Part shown: in pieces, positions 34,301 to 47,795 of the stretch
How the letters are laid out: each line of letters starts with the position of its first letter
Position numbering within the stretch: position 1 is the first letter of the stretch
Origin: Salticus scenicus
Taxonomy: Eukaryota; Arthropoda; Arachnida; Araneae; Salticidae
Length of the DNA stretch: 64,000 nucleotides
Direction of reading: 5' to 3'
Assembly (NCBI GenBank): GCA_963930645.1
Contig: OZ005648.1
Coordinates: 249,465,436-249,529,435 of the forward strand
Notes under the pieces: generated by a model
The model's input: the letters and a program-made list of their open reading frames with translations, nothing else
Database searches by the model: none
What the model was told of the DNA's origin: nothing
Translations under genes and position numbers: made by a program

Positions 34301-36344
34301 TGTCCCTAATAACTTGGCCAACGCTCTATCTTACATTAATGCTCAGCTGACAACCTGATGGTTTACCTATATTTAAATGCTCTAATATTCATTTTTAAAA
34401 AATGTTTAAAAAAGTGTTAATGGTAAAAGTAGGTAAATAAAATGTACTGTAAATATTCATAGTTACAACAATATTTTTAAATTTAGAAGAATAGTAAACT
34501 TGAAAGCAGCATTTTCTGTAATCAGCAATATTCTGTAAAAGAGTCATAGATATTTTTCATAACTTGTAAAATATATGACTGATTAGAAAATAAATGTTAT
34601 TATCAGAAAAACGTTTTGACACACATTACGAAATTATCTTATATGACGAATTTAAGCCATTACTATTGAACTTGTTGAGAATGTAACAATATGTTCAATA
34701 ACAATTAGTTCAGTAACAATTAGTTAACAATATGTTTTTTATTTGATATAAGGTTTTATTAAGCAATTAAAAAAAACCTGTTTATGACAACTTATCATTT
34801 CTTGAGGACAGTCCCCGAATCTCGAGGACAAAACTACCTTCGTCCCCAAAAAATTACAACAATTTCGTTAAGTTTTATCCATTCATTCGATTAACATAAA
34901 TTTATTTTACTTATGGAGAAGGATGGGAAATACAGATAGAAATTCTAGCATTTGAATTAGATACCCACTCATTTCTCAGCATTTACAGGCGTTCAAAAGT
35001 CAAAAGGTTAAGAATTAAAAAAGAAAATAAGTTAAAAATATTATCTTTAAGACGAACTCTAAAAAAAAAAAATATTTTTAGAGAAAACGTATTCGTTCAA
35101 GCTTTAATATTTGGATTAAAATTACTGTAATTACAATATATATATTTAAAGATTTGTGCATTTTTTGCGAGAAAATATGCAAGAAATAATGTACTATGCC
35201 ATTAACCAAGAAACAGTATTAGTAAATCAATATACTTGTTATTCAACTATACAAAGAGGCGATAAACTTTTCAAAAGTATAATGCATAGATAATCCTATA
35301 TTTTGAGAGGAAGTATTGCAAATTGCATTTAGGAAAACAAAGTTTGTTCATGATATTGAAACATTATTCTAGATGAATCATTGCTACATAAATCTTTTCA
35401 CCAACTCTCTTTGAACCACAGAAAACGGAAATAAGCTTGACCAAACGTCGTACTTTGTTCTCGAATATGATGGATGTCCAGCTGCGATATTTTAGTCACT
35501 CTTTGGTAGTATGTATGAAATCTAGGTTGTTATAAAAGTTCCATTTTCCAATGATCATGCAAAAGCTTCTGAAACAAAGTTTTCAGAGTTTAGCTCAAGG
35601 ATAAAATTAATATATGTCACTGATAAATAATAAAAATTAAAGGTTATTCTTTGAAAATACATATTTAAATTTTTTGTTAAATTACATTATTAAATATACT
35701 ACAAAAAATTGTATTAAATGAGATTATAAATTTTAAAAGCCAAAATTTAATGTAATTTAATGTAATTTAATAATGTAATTTAATGAAAAAAATATTTAAA
35801 ATTTTTTTGTCAAAAAACAGAATCCCTTAAAAGGAACTGAATGAAATATATCATGTTGTTATGAGAATGTGCAGCATATTTTTAAACTGCTTGACCTTTC
35901 AAATTAAAGGTCGATTTAAAATTGTTTAAAACGCATAAATTTAAAATATGGTACATTGGTTTGATAATATATGATCATTACTTGAAAGAATATGCGTTCC
36001 AAGAAGGTTTGAAAAGTAAATACACGTACTACATCTTACTGTGAGGATAATTATATGAAGACCATTAAATTATTTAAAAGAAAACAAAACTGATATAAAT
36101 TTTACAATTTTGCTAAAGAACAATCGTTACGCTGGAAATCACTTGCTTAAAAATTACACTTTTTTACAAGAACGCACAAAAGGTTTCGGGTCCATTGTAC
36201 AAATATTCAAAATTGTGAGAAATAACCAACATCCCATTATATATTTCATTTTTGATTCTATACAAAATTATTCAATGATTAAAATTTATTTAAACGCCTA
36301 AAAACTATCACATGTTGGCGAAGTAAATAGAGCCATTGTAGGAG
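34301..36344. other. A+T-rich spacer
   Basis: TTTAATGTAA-type short tandem words near 35750-35785 are partly inverted relative to 35675-35695. The opening at 36110-36301 has no recognisable motif. No gene is seen. Confidence 0.55.
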
Positions 36345-36912
36345 TTTTTTTTTTTTTTTTTTCTTTTATATTAAATAGAAGAAAGTATTGGTTTCCTAAA
36401 AATTTTCGACTTCTAGTTTTGAATGGATTTACACGTTTTGAGAAATCCTGAAAACTATGTGACCATTTTTAGAAAATGTCTAACTGTGAGTAAGAGGAAC
36501 ACAATTTTTTGGTGGTTCTTACTCAAGAACTAGTGCAAAGAATTTCATAAATGCTAATACGTAGTTGCACCATGATTGTAAAGAGTGTCTATCAACTTTT
36601 GATAAAAGTTGAGGAACAGATGGTGTTTCTATTCAATCTTGCCTAAATTTTTAATATGGTAGTACAGGACAAAATTTCATATAAATGTGCACTATAAGAA
36701 ATATTTTAAACGAATGATTATGAAATTAAAAAGAATTATTTATGATGTAAACAATTAACTAATTTAAAAAAAAATACATGTAGGAGCATCACTTTCTTTT
36801 CTAGGTGGAAGAGGTATTTTCAATATTAGTATTTTTCAAAAATCTCATTAATATCTTTAAAAAGAATGGTTGAAATATAGATCTGTGATTATTTAAAACC
36901 AACTTATTAATT
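36345..36912 (-). repeat. Hairpin-ended dispersed repeat, copy 6 (same subfamily as copy 1)
   Basis: It starts with poly(T) (an A tail if read in reverse), then a decayed hairpin whose right arm ATAGAAGAAAGTATTGG equals that of copy 1. It continues with TTTACACGTTTTGAG, ACCATTTTTAGAAAATGTCT, AACTAGTGCAAAGAATTTCA and ATCAACTTTTGATAAAA, and ends near AGAATGGTTGAAATATAGAT, as copy 1 does. The order matches over more than 500 bp. Confidence 0.75.
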
Positions 36913-36914
36913 GG

Positions 36915-36975
36915 GGGGAAAAAAGGGGGGGGGGGGAATTTTATAAGTTGTTTGTTTAGCCTACCCCCCCCCCCA
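36915..36975. repeat. Paired G-run and C-run
   Basis: A G run (about 36926-36938) and a C run (about 36964-36974) lie 30 bp apart and can pair. A TA run follows. Confidence 0.8.
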
Positions 36976-38379
36976 TATATACATATATATATATATATAC
37001 ATTACATCTAGTTTTATACTTCTTTGAGATGAAAATCGTCTACATTCATCCTGGAAAAGAATTTAAATAAATAGTTTGTACTGCATGAATTTCCGTAAAA
37101 AAAATATAGAAGAAAGTTTTGTGCGGACCATAACATACTATTTACCTTTAAGAATAGTAGGACAGAAAAATGTAATAACCAAGAGATGTAATTTAAAATT
37201 GCCATTAACATTTACCAAATTGGTAACTACTTATCAAATTTAATATTTATATTTATTAAAATTTCGCTAAAATTAAAAAAAATAATAATAATAATTTTAT
37301 TCTGTATTATTTTAAATTTTTTAATTGTAAAATACACATTAACATGAAAGATGAATTAATCAAAAGCAAGTCCAGCAATGGTCTCTCTATTGATGCTTTA
37401 CGAACGATTTTCTCCTTTTGTTTATAATTTTCAGCTTCCCTGATTTTGTGAAAGCTTTAATTTATTAAATAATATAAAAGGAGTTCGGCGTACAATCAAT
37501 AATCAGTTATAAGGACAGCAGAGCAATGCTTTTATAATTAGCAGTAAATCATTTTCATTATTTAGAATTTTAAGCTTGCTTGGATTTGATAAATCCTTAA
37601 TTAGTTAAATAATGCAGTGACCATCACAAATAAATTACATCAAAAGGAAATTGATATCTTCACGATGTGTTATACACGATTTTAAATTTAAATATTGAAA
37701 ACACAGAGAATCCATGTAATTACATTTTTAAATTTTACAACAATCCAGATTTGGAATGTTTACAAAATTGGATACACCAACAGAGATTTTAATTATTTTT
37801 GTATATCTAAGAAGATTACAAAGATGTGTGAAAATATCCTTTTGCATAATAAAAATTTTATAAGTATTTTCTGAAGTACAAGATTTTCAAGAAAAATGTT
37901 TGTGTATATTTTAATTGCCTGTTCTAAAAGCTAAAATTTTAGAAGGAATTTAACAGTGATTCTATTTATATAAATGTCAACTACTCTCACTTGGTCCAAT
38001 CTTTGCTTAAATGATGCAAGGAAGAATATTGGGAATACTGAGAGTATAAACAATTGAGCTTTATTTAACCTAAGCTCATTTTTAAACATCGTTAAACCAC
38101 CAATTAAGCGATTATTGAACTCCAAATTACTAAATGTGTGTTCCATTATGCGTTTACTGTACAACAAAAGAAAAACAAAAAGTGAAAATAACGCATTGTT
38201 GATAATAAAATAAGCACCAGATGATAAAATCGCAATATTTTGTAACAGAAAATATTGAAAAAACAGGAATTACTATTTATTTTTCTAAATGATCACTTAT
38301 AAATTTTGAAAAAAAAGATTGAGAGTCAATATGTTTGGAACTATTGCCTATTTTTTCATGAAGTAATGTAAGAGATGCT
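36976..38379. other. A+T-rich spacer
   Basis: Minus-strand openings at 37014-37211 and 37931-38167 show no known motif. Nothing else recognised. Confidence 0.55.
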
Positions 38380-38645
38380 AGAACTTTCATTCCGATACCC
38401 ATTGATACCGATTCAAATTTTTAACATTTTCCAACAAAGTTGAAAAGCGTTTTAGGCGTCGGTTTGTCTGTCTGTCTGCGCTATAACGTCCACAAATATC
38501 TTCAGAATTTCTAAAAACTTATATGTGTTATTCAAGTATTGTATGTATCATATTGAAAATGCTATAGAAAGCATGACTGGTTTGCGCACAGGCCCCAGAG
38601 ACACCCAAAATAATTTCAATGTATTGCATTCAAATTTTTAAAAAT
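38380..38645 (-). repeat. Hairpin-ended family, subfamily of copy 2 (truncated)
   Basis: A GTCTGTCTGTCTGCGC run (near 38465) is followed by CTTCAGAATTTC and GGTTTGCGCACAGGCCCCAG..ACACCC (near 38578), parallel to copy 2. The terminal hairpin is not clear, so this copy is truncated or decayed. Confidence 0.5.
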
Positions 38646-38767
38646 CATATTTATATACATTTGTACTGCACAAATTATAATGAAACTGACATAGACTGAC
38701 TAATAGGAACTGACTAATTGGAACTGACTAATAGGAACAAAATCATGATTAACATTATGATTTGTAG

Positions 38768-39088
38768 CAGGGGTAGTCAATCTTTTTATACCTCCTGCCC
38801 ACTTTTATATACTTGTAGTAAAATTTTCTAACCACCCACTGGATATACAAAAATTGTCTGATTTATGCAGTAGAGAGGTAACTTTGTAAAATTTATAAAA
38901 CTGAGTTATAGCAAGTTAAAACTCATAACAATAAAGCATTTTTCCATAACAATAATTTTAAAATGTCAGTTACATTAAAAAGAAAAAGAAAAAGAAAATT
39001 CTTCAGTGTTAGACAAAACCCTTACCGACCACCATGTAAGCTGAAACTCTCACTATTGGGCGGTGTAAGGTCCGAGCTGACTACCCGT
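38768..39088. mobile_element. hAT-like MITE with CAGGGGTAGTCA termini
   Basis: The left end reads CAGGGGTAGTCAATC. The right end, complemented, reads CGGGTAGTCAGCTCGG. Both are followed by CCxCCTGCCCAC / ACCGCCCAA-type words. Such ends are common in hAT elements. No 8-bp duplication survives. Non-coding. Confidence 0.55.
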
Positions 39089-41886
39089 TTACAAGACCAA
39101 AAAAATATTCAGATACATTAAGTAATATTTTTAGAAATGAAGATGTTGTAGTTTTCGTTAAAAATGTCTGTAAAATTCACTGTTGGTTATATTTGTTATT
39201 TATTAATCTCTTCTGAAAATTTATACTTTTGAGCACATATTAAACATATATTTAACTTAAAAATATTGTAAATTTTTGAAATAAATGCTCGCCTTAACAC
39301 ATCCGCACCATCGTCTTACCCGATTCTTAGGGTAAGATGACATATGGCACTATTATGTAAAATACGCCTTTTAGCTGAAACGACAAAATACTTTTTTAAA
39401 TATATTTTTAACGCTAAGTATCTTAAAATATTGTGTGTTAACGTATTTGGTATTTTACTAAAATTAATGCCCAGATGTAACTTATAACAACAAAGAACAC
39501 AATCAATCATCTTTTGTCAGTATAAAAATGGCGGCATCTTATCTCAAAAAAGTTCTGTCACCTTTCCCAAAAATGTGGAATAAAATGTGAATCGTCTTAT
39601 TAATTTACAAAAATTGAAACACACCCCTTTACAGTTTTGGCGGAAAGGCCAAACACTGTACTTTTAAAATATATAAGAATCATTTTTTTCATGTTAATCA
39701 AGGATTTATATAACTAAGTAAAAAGTCAAAATTTTTGACGTTTACCAGGTAAAAAGAGGTAAATTATCGATCCAAACTAATTTAAGAAATTCTTAAGAAA
39801 ATTCGCCAAAAGTATGTCTTAAACAGGTCTTTTTTTTTTTTTTTGGGGGGGGGGGGGGTGAACACTGGTATATTTACTTTACGGTTCGAATGTAAAGTGT
39901 GAACGATTTGCAGGCTTACATAAAATCAATCTTATGATTTGCGTTTAGAAATAAATCTATAAACATCCTTTTGTGAGACTCACTCATCTTTGTTAAAAAC
40001 AAAATACGTTTTTGTAGGCCTGCTGTTTTGAGACAGTATACTATTAAAGCAATCAGTACATGAGGGGTACTCAAAAGCAATTTCTTGTATGTTTAATTAT
40101 TTATTATATAAAGAAAACAGTTTAAAAAAATATTTTTTTTCCTTCTTAATGAAAAACAAATTTCTTTCTAAAGTGTCATGACGAAGGCAAAAATTCAGTA
40201 CAGTACAGTAATACAGCAGGTACGTACAGTTCCAAAATGTTTATTATCTACGCGAAAACCGTTACATTTCGTTTTAGTTATCATTATTATTATATGTTAA
40301 ATAACGTGAAAAATAATGTAATGCAATTTATCTTTTTCAGTGAACTTACATTGAAAAGTCTCATATCACACACATACTTATAAAATGGCAGAATTTGATT
40401 TTTTTTTTTTTTTTTTCAGGAATGACTAAACAGCTTTGAGCATGAAAACAAGCTGGATTTTGTAAAAATTATATCAGGAACTAATTGAAACTCTAATGTT
40501 GGAGTTAAAAAATAGTATATTTATTTCTATAAGAACTAAGTTTATAAAAATTACCCGAAGAACTTTTTTAAATTTCATAACATTAAATGGAAAAGTAATA
40601 GAGCCACTCTAAGTTTGTCATTCTTTAAAAAAAATTAAAAATGTTTTAATATGATATATTATTAATTGAGAAACTTTTTTTTTACATTTTCGTCCGCATT
40701 AATATTTTGAAAATGCTCCAATTTGGGGAATAGGTATGCTAAAATGCTTTCCTTTTTTCCCAGAAAATTTCATACTCAGAACCATTAGGATTCCATTTTA
40801 ACTGTTTCTGGCAACTCTCCTTAATGAATTTTTAAGCTGTATGGCAATCAGTCTTCCTTGTTTTTTTAATTGTTAAATATTGTCAAACAAATAATGTATA
40901 ATTTCCATATTTTTATTACTTGGTTAATTAATACAAGTTTTCTTTTTCTTTCTTTCTTTCTTTTTTTTTTTCTTATTTTGCCTTTTTCTCTTCATCTTTC
41001 TTTCCCCAATTTTGTTTTTGGATATATCTAAAAATTTTTAGGTAGTTTATTTATTATTTTATTTTTCTATTCTTATTTTAGTTATTGGGAATACTTACTC
41101 GAATTTAAAATCTAAAAACTAATAAACTATCTGTGAATGTCTAAGTAAATTTTGTTATAAGAATAATACTTTCCTGTGTTCCTTTCTGTGCAGAAATACC
41201 TTTTGAGGACATTACATATGGCGTGACTGCTTAGATAAGCAAAGGAAATGATAATTACATTTTTCGCAAAAATGAGATGAAACCTTAGATGTAGAAAAAT
41301 TGTAATTCGCATTACTGTATTGATTAGGTCTCACGAGTAATCACATTATTATTTTTTTTTTCTTTTTCACATTTCTATTAATAAATAAAGAAGTTTTTCT
41401 GTTTCCATTCCTTGTGTAGGTTTGACAGATCCAATTTTAATTAAATGCTTCTCTTAAAGTAAGAGATGCTTAGTTCGTATGCTGGTTCTTTAATATTAAC
41501 TAATACAAGCATGCATATTTAGGCTTTATTATGAAGTGTATTATAATATTTGCAGAATGTGGTTAAAAAGTACTAATTAACATTAGTAATCTGTTAATAT
41601 TAATTAGTGTGCTGAAAAGCTGCTTTGCATTGTTTAGATTTTAAAAGAAGTTATATGTTAAAGATTTTGTATTGTAAAGATAAAATTCATGTAGCAAATT
41701 AATCTGCAATCGTGATTTTTTTAAAGGTAACAAACTGTTTATGCGAACACATGAAGTGACATCAGAACGGTGAAAGGCAATCAATAATTCATTAATGTTT
41801 CTGACTATCTAAACCGTTCTTATAATTTACCAAATTCAGTCTGTAATATATGTTATAAATAGTTTGAAATTTTGATTAAAATAAGT
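39089..41886. other. A+T-rich spacer with homopolymer tracts
   Basis: T run followed directly by a G run (about 39830-39858), a CAGTA-repeat near 40196-40215, T run near 40399-40417, and a CTTT/TTTC tract near 40940-40970. Minus-strand openings at 39316-39510 and 41127-41312 are unsupported. No gene is seen. Confidence 0.55.
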
Positions 41887-42287
41887 TTAACATGTTGAGC
41901 GCCGCGTCAGCCATTCTAAATTCTAGACATTTTGTCATATAGCTCTAAAAGTTCTCAAGGAATCATCTTAAAACTTTAGGAGTGTGCAGAACATGTTATA
42001 CTTCAAACATTTCAGTGAAAGTTTTACCCCTAAAATAAAAGTAGTACCAATAAAAAATTAACACGTTGAGGGCCATGTCAGCCATCGGTGGCTGACAGTG
42101 TCAAATATGATATAAAGCCGCGTCAACCATCGGTGGTGTAAAATAATATATAAAATTAAAAATATTACATTTATTTAAGTAATAATTGAAAATTTATTTA
42201 AAATTTGCTTAATTTTTATTTATTACAGGAGGTCTCAGTATAGAATTTTAATGGATTTTGAGAATTCGCGTGGCGCTCAACGTAATA
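41887..42287. mobile_element. piggyBac-like MITE(s) with TTAA-CAYGTTGAG ends
   Basis: TTAACATGTTGAGCGCC starts at 41887 and TTAACACGTTGAGGGCC at 42058. The complementary end GGCGCTCAACGT is at 42272-42283. The repeated GTCAGCCATCGGTGGCTGAC motif (near 42077) is itself an inverted repeat and recurs partly near 42125. TTAA at the left ends fits piggyBac-type insertion; the right TTAA is degraded. Either one element with a duplicated left end, or two nested copies. Confidence 0.5.
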
Positions 42288-43249
42288 ATAGGCATTTTAA
42301 CAGTGTTTCTTTTTATAATTTACACCACGACAATTACAATACATGTCATAAATCAGTCAAACGAATCTGATTATTACGAAATTTCTTATCCTTTCTTTCT
42401 AACATTTCCAATGATATTTTGAAAATAAATTATACATAAATAATAATAAATAATTAGAATTTATTTAAATTTCACCGCATTTAACATATATTTTTATTTT
42501 AAAGTGATATTACTGAAATAATTATATCTTCTTTGTCAAAGAACTCTAATAAAATTAAATCTCTGGTCTTAAGCCTTACTATAACTTTGGGCTTGGTGAG
42601 AAGGTAGTACTTTCATAAAAAGTTTATCTAATTATTTATCTTTCGACTTCTGTGTAAAAGTCATTCAAACATACGCTATATTAAAAGATTTTTATGCTCA
42701 TAAATCCAACACCGCATTAGATTGGTACAAAACGAAAAAAAAAAAAAAAAAAAACATATTTTTATTAAATGTCTGCGTGGTTCATAAGATACATTTTTCG
42801 TCTTATTGTTTCATTAGGTTTTCATAGTCATTAGCCTAATACAGCAGTAAACTGAGATTGACACATATTTTTCCCAGATTTCAAATAGTCAAAGACTATG
42901 AAGGAAAATTTAGACGAATAATGTTAGCAGTTTAAGCAAATAGAAACATAATAATTATGAACGCTTGTGTACATATTTATTCAGGTGGGATAAAAATTGT
43001 TCTTAATTATTCATTACGTCAGTGGAAAATCCAGAATTTAAATAATTTGTCCATAAAGATTAAATTAATAATAATGGCTATAAATACACAGACCCCCAAA
43101 AAGCTAAAGAACAAAATGTTTTATGAGATTAAATTTCGAAACGACAAATTCAAGAAAATTAAGGCATATAATCTTTAAATATACATTTAGTTACAATTAC
43201 ATTTCAATGAAAGATTTATAAATTAAATAGTAAATAATAGAAAGGAAAA
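42288..43249. other. A+T-rich spacer
   Basis: A run near 42738-42754. The 73-codon opening at 42957-43178 is Lys/Ile/Asn-rich and unsupported. Confidence 0.55.
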
Positions 43250-43990
43250 AAAAGAAGCAAATTTTTCGGCAAGCTTTAAAAGTTTAATAACTTTAACATT
43301 TTTACATATAAATATATCCTTCACTAGTTCTAAGTTCCAATGCATGATTGGTTTTCTGTTTTTCATTGGTAAGATTAAACTTTTGGACAACCGAACTGCC
43401 CTTTTTAAACCATACACGGTACAACCCTTGATAAAGGACATACAGGCTCCTGTAAGGAAAAATTGTTGTTGCAACAGTTCTGCCGAGATAGTCCCAAAGA
43501 TGCTCTCTCAGATCTTTTCATTTCAATGGCTACTCCATTCTCCTAATGCTTTGATCAATAAGTATCGCTCTTGAATCATACTTTCATATGGCCGAGCATT
43601 ATCGTTCCTCAGAATAAAATTATCACTAATAGCAGCAAAATGCAGTCTCAAATATAAATTAGGATATCATAATATCTTTGACTATTCAGAATACCTCTAT
43701 TGAAAAAATGAAAGTTTGTGGGGCTTCCAAAGAGATTACGGTAAATTCCAGAATTCAGCTTCCACTCTAAGTGTGTCTTTGCTAAATTTTATATAATAGT
43801 ACACTTTGGCTCATTTCTTGCTTTTTCTAGGCCATCACTTATTGTTTCAAGTGAACTTCGTCTGTAAAAAGTACAGAAAGCTTTTTATTTTTTGTCTAAA
43901 TTACATGCTTTCTAGTTCGTCGGGCCCTTCTTTGCATCTGGCTTATTGCATTACATTTTTTTTTTTCATACAAATTTTTAACTGCGGATC
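43250..43990 (-). pseudogene. Tc1-like transposase relic 3
   Basis: Three catalytic blocks of a DDE Tc1-type transposase are readable on the minus strand in order: FTDEVHL (plus about 43850-43872), SDNFILRNDNARPYES (about 43580-43627) and REHLWDYLGRTVATT (about 43463-43508). All three acidic residues are still present, but stops and at least two frameshifts separate the blocks. A QRHT word between the first two also fits the family. It differs in sequence from relics 1, 2 and 4, so it is a separate lineage. The C-terminal end is near 43250 and no inverted repeats are visible. Confidence 0.8.
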
Positions 43991-44949
43991 ATAATATATA
44001 TATATATTTCAGTTGCTACAAAATGCACTGCAGTGACAACAATGAGTTAAGTTGTTTAATATTTCTGCATTTTTGCACAGAAAAAGCCTGAAATGATCCT
44101 TGACCGATATTTTTACAATGATCCGAAACAAATATTCTTTAAACGGAATTTTCATCTTCAAACATATTCCACAGACTTAACAAATTGGTAGTGACATTAA
44201 GCCGGATAGTACACTTAACTTGTAATAGGTAGGTCCATTTCCATCCATTCATTATTTTTTTTCATTTTATTAATGTTCTACGTGTTCTACTTAACATGCC
44301 AATAATATTTTAAAGTAAAAATTTTGAGATTGACAGAGTAGTTTTCAAAAATCTAAGAAATTTCAAAAACTTATTTTTAGGAAATTTATGTTATATATAT
44401 GTATAGATAGATAAATAGATAGATAGATATATCATATATATATTATTAAAAGATCCGAAAGATGAATGCCAGATACATTATTTTTTTTTTTTTTAATTTC
44501 GAAATTAATATAACTTATTATCCCTTCATAAAAATTGATTGTACTAAATTTGCCTGGGATTTTATAAAATTGCGATCTCAGATATACATTGTAATTTATC
44601 TTTTAGAGGTATATGTATTATAATTAATGAATTTGAAGAAAATAAATGTTTAAAAATATTCTTATAATTTGTTTACTTAAAAATGACATTGGAATAAACT
44701 TTACAATATCTTGTGTTTCTTGGGTTGTTTTTTCATTAAATTTGATAAGTTTATGGTTTTAAGTTAAGATTTGTTGTGTTACTTTATTGATTCGTTTGTT
44801 TTGCAGGCTGTTAATTAATAGATCTGGTTTCTTTACATTAGTGTATTTCATCCACTGATTTTTTTTTTTTTTTTTATCTTATTGGTCATTGGTGTTTCAG
44901 TGATCTTGTATCTGTTTCTTGGCTTCTACTATGCTTAATAGATCATCTT

Positions 44950-44988
<39 letters not shown>

Positions 44989-46984
44989 TTGTGAATGATA
45001 TTTCTAAAAATTCCCATTCGAAAATGCAAGTGTAGAAGAGTCTCATATATTATGAAATAAGAAAGAAAAATCATGCAGTTCATGTTGATTATAAACAATT
45101 TCTGTTAAATAATTTAACCCTCAATTTAGTTCATCTCTGTTATGACACGTTAAAATACATTTTATTTTCACTCTGGAGGGAAAAAAAAACGCTTACATAT
45201 CTTTATAGTATTACTTCAAAAGAAAAACAACACAATAAGTTTCCTTTAGTAATCCTTGTATAATGTTCAAAGAAAGCAAATCTGCAAGAAAAATTTTGAT
45301 TTTAAATATAAGGAATATTTCAAAAACGTCTTTTTTGCTTTATTTTTAAAGAGAAAGCATTAAAAATATTGCTTTATGTAACCTTGTATCATACATAAAA
45401 TTCATATTCACACCATGTAGTGCATTAAATCCTCGTGAAACTGAAAATTTACATTCAATAGTTTACATTACTATTCAATTATACAACTGAACAATATATT
45501 AATGTCTGTTTAACTAGTTACACCAATCATATCTTATTCTACATGAAAATTGCTATGAAAAATAGTTTTGTGTATATAAATAATGCATATTAATTTCGTT
45601 ATTATTATTTTTTTTTCAGTATAAAAATACATTTAAAAAAAGATATCTCTCACGGCCCGTAATGCATTGGAAACCTTTAGTGAGCCTCTGCACATAAGTA
45701 GGACTATTTATACAATTTTCAATAAGAAACATATCATAGGAAACATGTCGTAGATACGTGAATAACAAATATCAGTTTCAAAACACCCTAAATGTATTTA
45801 TGGAAATTAGAGAGCAAATGGACGTACAAAGAGACGGATAATCGAAACGAAATGATAATCTCTTTTAAATTTTATTACAAAGTATTAAAATTCCATAATA
45901 CAACTGATCCATAATACTATGTATTTCCAGAAATTTTCAGATCTATTTCCTAATGCATCTGCATATTTTTTGTGGTTCTGTAAACCAATTATTCATGCTA
46001 ATTGCTAATCATACTATATTCTATAGAAAACTTAATTTTGTTACATTTTTATAGTAAATGTTAATTTTACTATATTTTGTGCGGTATAAAGGTAATTAAA
46101 TATGTTTTATAGAAATACTTTTCATATTATGTCAAATATTGAAATTCACATGATTGTCCTTGTTAAATATATTTAGACGCTTCCGATTTTTCTCTTATAC
46201 CGATTGCATTTACTATTGTGTCATTAAATATCTTTAAACATATCTGTATAGTTCTATGAAATATAATAATTATGTTAGGAAAAAAAATATTTTAAGAATG
46301 CTTTATATTATATATATATAAATATATTTTTTCATTAATGACACTTTTTTTAAATTTGTTTACTTACAATTAGAAGCAAGCTTGAAGTCGCTGCCAATGT
46401 GCCATTGTATATAAATAAAACATGATATGATTCTTTGTCATCAAAAGAGAGACTTTTTCTGATTATGACAGTTTTGTGCATTTTAAATGTTTGCTAACTT
46501 TTTTTTTCCCCTATTCATGTTTGTTGTTTTTTTAATATAATTATTGCAGAAAAATTTATTGCATAAATCAATGAGATTTTCGGAAAAAAGACGCCATTTG
46601 CATAAAGCTTCACTTTACAGAAGACACAAAAAAAAATTTTTTTCCTTCGTTTAAATTGTATATTCTTTCTCTTACATCTCAAATGCATCTGACTTCTTAA
46701 GATTCCATCAGCACTATCTAATATTCTATTGTAATTTTAAAGAAATAATTTCTCTATTTCAATTTAGATACAATCCTTCCTTACCAGAAATAAAAATAAA
46801 GATCTCTCTCTCATCTTATATTTATTTATTTATTTTATTTATTTATTTATTTGTGTTTTTGTTTTTGTTCTGTTCAATTTAAAATATAAAATAAAAATGA
46901 CAGATTTATTTTTCATGCTTTAGAAAGAAAATTCATTTTTTTTCTCTATTTTGTGTATGTTTATTTGCGTATTATTAGAGTTCT
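43991..46984. other. A+T-rich spacer with microsatellites
   Basis: TA run 43991-44008, GATA-type run 44404-44435, T run near 44482-44495, (TA)n at 44951-44984, TTTA runs at 46819-46852. No coding homology is visible. The region has no open frame of note. Confidence 0.6.
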
Positions 46985-47130
46985 AATCTTCACTTGCAAG
47001 GTGACAAGTTCGAATCCCAGTTCTGTCAAGGAAGTTTGTTGTGATTCGGTACCATTTTAAGACGTAAGCACCTTTCTAATGAGCCTTAATGTGCAAAAAA
47101 TGACCGTAGAGTAATCCCCCCACCAATAAT
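46985..47130 (+). repeat. Possible tRNA-derived SINE fragment
   Basis: AAGTTCGAATCCC at 47006-47018 is close to the Pol III box B. Upstream TTCTAATCTTCACTTGCAAGG could be a tRNA-like anticodon region. No box A or good cloverleaf was found, so this is a fragment at best. Confidence 0.35.
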
Positions 47131-47795
47131 TAAAGAGAAATGAATTCATATAAATATTAAGCGACAATATTTTGCTCCATAAAATAACGATGATTAATGG
47201 TATCTGATGAGAATTTTTACAAACCACGGCAGTTAGAATTTACAACTGAGACCACAAGTTAAAACTATGTTTTAAATGAAAAGAACGAATAATTTTAACA
47301 AGAACTAACACAAAGGTTTAATTGTATTGTTAAGAATATACAAGTTGGTTTAAAGTCAAATATAATATTAAAATGGGTTCCCCGAAATATTTTGAGTCTT
47401 GAAGCCCCACAATGTCTTAATCGGAGCCTGGATGGTGTTGAATGGTGTTGAAATGAAAAAAAAAAAAAAAGCAATTATAGTGAACTTCTCCTTATATCAA
47501 TACCTCACCATTAGTTTTGATTCGAGGTGAAAAAATTTCCAATTATTATTCCGGTTCATATATTTTACCGCTTTTTCCATATGAATTAAATAAAATGTCC
47601 TTCTTAAAGAACCTTTAAGTTTTAAAGAAAAATAGAATAAGTGATTAAAAGCAAAATAAGCGCAAAAAAAATTTAATTATTTTAAGTATTTTCTTAATAG
47701 ATTGTTTTATTGTATTAAAATTGTATAATACTATATTAAAATCCATGCAAAATAACTTACTCAGAAATAAAGAGAGAAATATTTAAGATTAATTG
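47131..47795. other. A+T-rich spacer
   Basis: A-run near 47457-47470 and a GAATGGTGTT direct duplication just before it. Nothing else recognised. Confidence 0.55.

Noticed and set aside
47000..47025. Functional tRNA gene at the TTCGAATCCC word
   Set aside because: No acceptor or D arm pairs properly and no box A is present; at most a SINE fragment.
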